From assembly GCF_003255815.1 (NCBI RefSeq), contig NC_037680.1, forward strand, positions 10,744,564 through 10,808,563: DNA of 64,000 nt, in the 5' to 3' direction. This document shows positions 61,601 through 64,000 of the stretch, one piece after another. The translations under genes and the position numbers were made by a program. The DNA comes from Theropithecus gelada (taxonomy: Eukaryota; Chordata; Mammalia; Primates; Cercopithecidae). The notes below the pieces were generated by a model. That model did not search any database. It worked only from the letters and a program-made list of their open reading frames with translations, and was not told the origin of the DNA. How positions within the stretch are numbered: the first letter of the stretch is position 1; each line of letters opens with the position of its first letter.

Positions 61601-61785
61601 TGGTTCTCAAAGTGGGTTCCCCAGACCAGCAACATCAAAATCACCAAGGCATCTGCTAGAAATGCAAGTTCCTGGATCCCACCTAGACCTACTACATCAG
61701 AAACTCCGAGGGCAAGCCATGAGTTTTTAACAAGATGACCAGGTGATTCTGATACATACTGAAATGTGAGAACCACTGGTCTAGA
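61601..61785 (-). mobile_element. MER5A-type DNA transposon relic
   Basis: Reverse copy from GTGGTTCTCAAAGTG to GTGAGAACCACTGG, with both terminal inverted repeats visible. Confidence 0.85.
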
Positions 61786-61999
61786 AGAACATGCGCCCTG
61801 GCGGGAAGACAGACAGGTGGAAAGTATAATTCGTTGTGAAATGGTGGACTATGGAAAGAGTTAATTGCCATTAAAACACTCGCTGTCATCAGGTTTTCAA
61901 ATGTTTCAGGCTTGCAGATTTGTTGCTTCAGTTAATTATAACAACGAAAACCTACACCTGACAGGGAGGTTATAGACATGAAAGAAGGGACCATTATTT

Positions 62000-62021
62000 A
62001 AAAAAAAAAAAAAAAAAAAAA
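62000..62021 (+). repeat. Poly(A) tract, 22 bases
   Basis: Uninterrupted A-run in an NCKAP5 intron; no clear element precedes it. Confidence 0.9.
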
Positions 62022-62452
62022 GCAAACAAGAAACATGACCTTCTCGGGCTTCCTTTTATTTTTAGAGTTTTGATGAAAAGTGAGTGCAGACATATTACTT
62101 GACTGTAAAAACAACATCCGTGCAACAGTGACCATAGGGGCCAACTAGCTTTCAGCCTCCAGGCAGAGCAGTCATAAGGAGTGGTGAGGGCTGCAGCCAG
62201 CTCAGGAGCATGTGCTGGATCTAAAGGCAGTAGCAGCTACTTAGATCTAGCTGTGCAGAAATGTGGGTGTGGATCTTTTGATTTCAAAGGTGAGGAGAGA
62301 CATCTAGATCAATATTTGCTTATATTTAAAATTCACTGGCTTTTAATTATTGGCTCACATTTAAAGAAAACAATCACAAAATACCCAGTATGCATACTAA
62401 ATTGAAATATTTGCACTGTTTGAGATTCTGAGCCAGGGATGTTGTTTTATGT

Positions 62453-62453
<1 letters not shown>

Positions 62454-62490
<37 letters not shown>
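62454..62490 (+). repeat. Poly(T) tract, 37 bases
   Basis: Uninterrupted T-run with no recognisable retroelement on either side. Confidence 0.95.
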
Positions 62491-62493
<3 letters not shown>

Positions 62494-62924
62494 GTGTCCT
62501 ACCTTGCCTCCTCCACTCCCCTATTCTGCTTCCCCCAGCTTTCTTTTCAAAGGCCTAGTCCAATGCTAAATCATCAGTAGTTTCTTAACGGAGACTTCCC
62601 CTAGCATCAGAAGAGTCTTAACTATGTCTTTGGGCTCCTCAAGTGGTTCTGCCAGCTAAGAATAAAAGCACTAAAGTGGCTTACTTTTCTGCCTATAGGA
62701 GCATACCGAACCTCAATATTATCTTGTCAGATCTCAGATATTTAAAAAATTTTGTAGTTGAATAACATTTAGATTTAACATATAAGGAGGGATTGAGGTG
62801 AAACAATAATGTGTTAATGATCTATCTGGCACATGGTAACAAAATAATGCACATCAGTTTGCAGCAACTACATGTGAAAGTGCTTTGCAAACTAATCACG
62901 GTCCTAACAGTTACCATTTAACAG

Positions 62925-63120
62925 TATGTGTTCTGTATAGACACCCTGCTAAGCATAGTGCAGAGATTATGTTTCCATCCTCACATGAATTCTACAGGGT
63001 GGGTGCCATTAGTATCTCCATTTACAGGCAACCAAGGCTGGAGGAAGGTAAGTGGCTTGTTTAAGGTCCTGTAGCAGTATGGGATGGACTTTGGATTTAG
63101 ATCTAGGCCATCTACCTGCA
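62925..63120 (-). repeat. MIR (antisense)
   Basis: Contains ATCCTCACATGAATTCTACAGGGTGGGTGCC, CCATTTACAGGCAACC and GTAAGTGGCTTGTTTAAGGTCC. Confidence 0.7.
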
Positions 63121-63385
63121 GAGATGAAGCTCTCAACTTTCATCTTGGAAAAGTACTTTATGAATATTAGACAATATTACCTTTAAGGGAAGCATCTGAA
63201 ATAGCAATTACAGATCAAAAACAATAATGATGGATCCAGTGAAGATTAGTGTTTGACAAGAATTGTGTAGGTTCCATAAAACATTGCCAACTCCTTCCTG
63301 TGCTTCATCAGAATGATGATGAAATTAATATACTACATCTGTCACCTATAGGTGGCAACAGTTGTACAGATGACTTTTTGGTGGA

Positions 63386-63411
<26 letters not shown>
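63386..63411 (+). repeat. Poly(T) tract, 26 bases
   Basis: Uninterrupted T-run in an NCKAP5 intron. Confidence 0.95.
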
Positions 63412-63416
<5 letters not shown>

Positions 63417-64000
63417 GCACTTGGGAATAAAAGTAGGACTAAACAGGCAAGATGAAAATACATTTTCAAGTTTAAATAAATAGCTTTGCATGTTCTTAAA
63501 ATATTTTCCTGCCTTTGGTGTAACCATGGAATTATTAGTGATAATTCGAGCAAGAAGTATATAGTGATATATTCTTCAGAAATCTCTTGAGAATTAGACC
63601 TTTATTAATTTAACTCCTTGTAGTCAAGCAGTCATTCAATCAAACCTACCTACTATGTGACCAGCTTTGTGCAAATACTCTTGTGGTCTTGATTCTCAGA
63701 GGAAGTTTTATAGAAGAGGATGCTCTTGGAATGGTTTTGAAGGGCAAATAGCATTGAAATATACAGCAAGGAGGAGGGAGGGCATTCCAATAAATATCCA
63801 TCTATTATGCCCCTATTGCATCTGTACAACACTGTGTAGTACACTTCAGGACCAGGAGTTGCCCAGAGGGTAATCCTCCCTTTGGGGATTCTGTAGTAGA
63901 CAATAAATCACTATAAAGAGAAATAGAGACATGCCTACCCCAAGAGGTTCTAGGAAACTCAACCAGACTCATGAAAGTATCAGCCAGTATGTGGGTTATA

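Larger units (their letters stand above)
59463..64000 (-). other. NCKAP5: NCKAP5 intron (3' end)
   Basis: This is sequence upstream of the last NCKAP5 exon on the minus strand. It contains MIR relics at 60.38, 61.4 and 62.92 kb, a MER5-type element at 61.6 kb, an A-run at 62.0 kb, and T-runs at 62.45 and 63.39 kb. No further exon with convincing splice sites and coding potential is seen; one short open frame at 59693-59884 is noted separately. Confidence 0.7.

Noticed and set aside
1..64000. CRISPR arrays, bacterial operons, phage or integron structures
   Set aside because: No regularly spaced direct repeats, ribosome-binding sites or operon-like gene packing; all features are those of a primate genome.
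1..64000. tRNA, rRNA or snRNA genes
   Set aside because: I saw no convincing cloverleaf, A/B boxes outside Alu-type elements, or rRNA signature. A covariance-model scan would be needed to exclude short ncRNAs.

Overview
This is a stretch of primate nuclear DNA. Ten Alu or Alu-like elements with A-tails and target-site duplications, together with MIR, L2, old L1, MaLR LTR and hAT-Charlie relics, interrupted genes with GT/AG introns, and a CpG-rich promoter all point to an anthropoid. The gene order GPR39 (+), LYPD1 (-), NCKAP5 (-) is that of human chromosome 2q21.2 or its orthologue. Several amino-acid differences in the GPR39 and LYPD1 exons, including one apparent extra codon in the GPR39 tail, do not match the human proteins as I remember them. 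I therefore favour a non-human catarrhine, without being certain.

Layout. 1-26139 is the 3' part of the large single intron of GPR39, full of repeats. 26140-26648 is the last GPR39 coding exon (TM6, TM7 and the cytoplasmic tail). LYPD1 runs on the opposite strand: signal-peptide exon 56022-56073, middle Ly6 exon 54539-54676, last exon 27085-27320. The intron of about 27 kb between the last two is mostly repeats and unique AT-rich DNA. The two stop codons face each other 436 bp apart, so the 3' ends of GPR39 and LYPD1 converge and probably overlap. From about 55.1 to 57.6 kb lies a CpG-rich region holding the LYPD1 promoter. Next, on the same strand as LYPD1 and upstream of it, is the 3' end of NCKAP5: 3' UTR about 57.94-59.18 kb, last coding exon 59181-59462, then intron to the end of the window.

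How the genes relate. GPR39 is a Zn2+-sensing class A receptor of the ghrelin-receptor family. LYPD1 (Lynx2) is a GPI-anchored Ly6 modulator of nicotinic receptors. They share no pathway visible here, but their convergent ends could affect each other's expression through antisense transcription. NCKAP5 ends less than 2 kb upstream of the LYPD1 start codon on the same strand, so NCKAP5 transcription has to terminate close to the LYPD1 promoter. I found no microbial-type system, CRISPR array, tRNA or rRNA, and nothing that I would call a new biological system. The points most worth following are the convergent overlap, the species-specific protein changes, a G-rich motif in the NCKAP5 3' UTR, and several tandem repeats.
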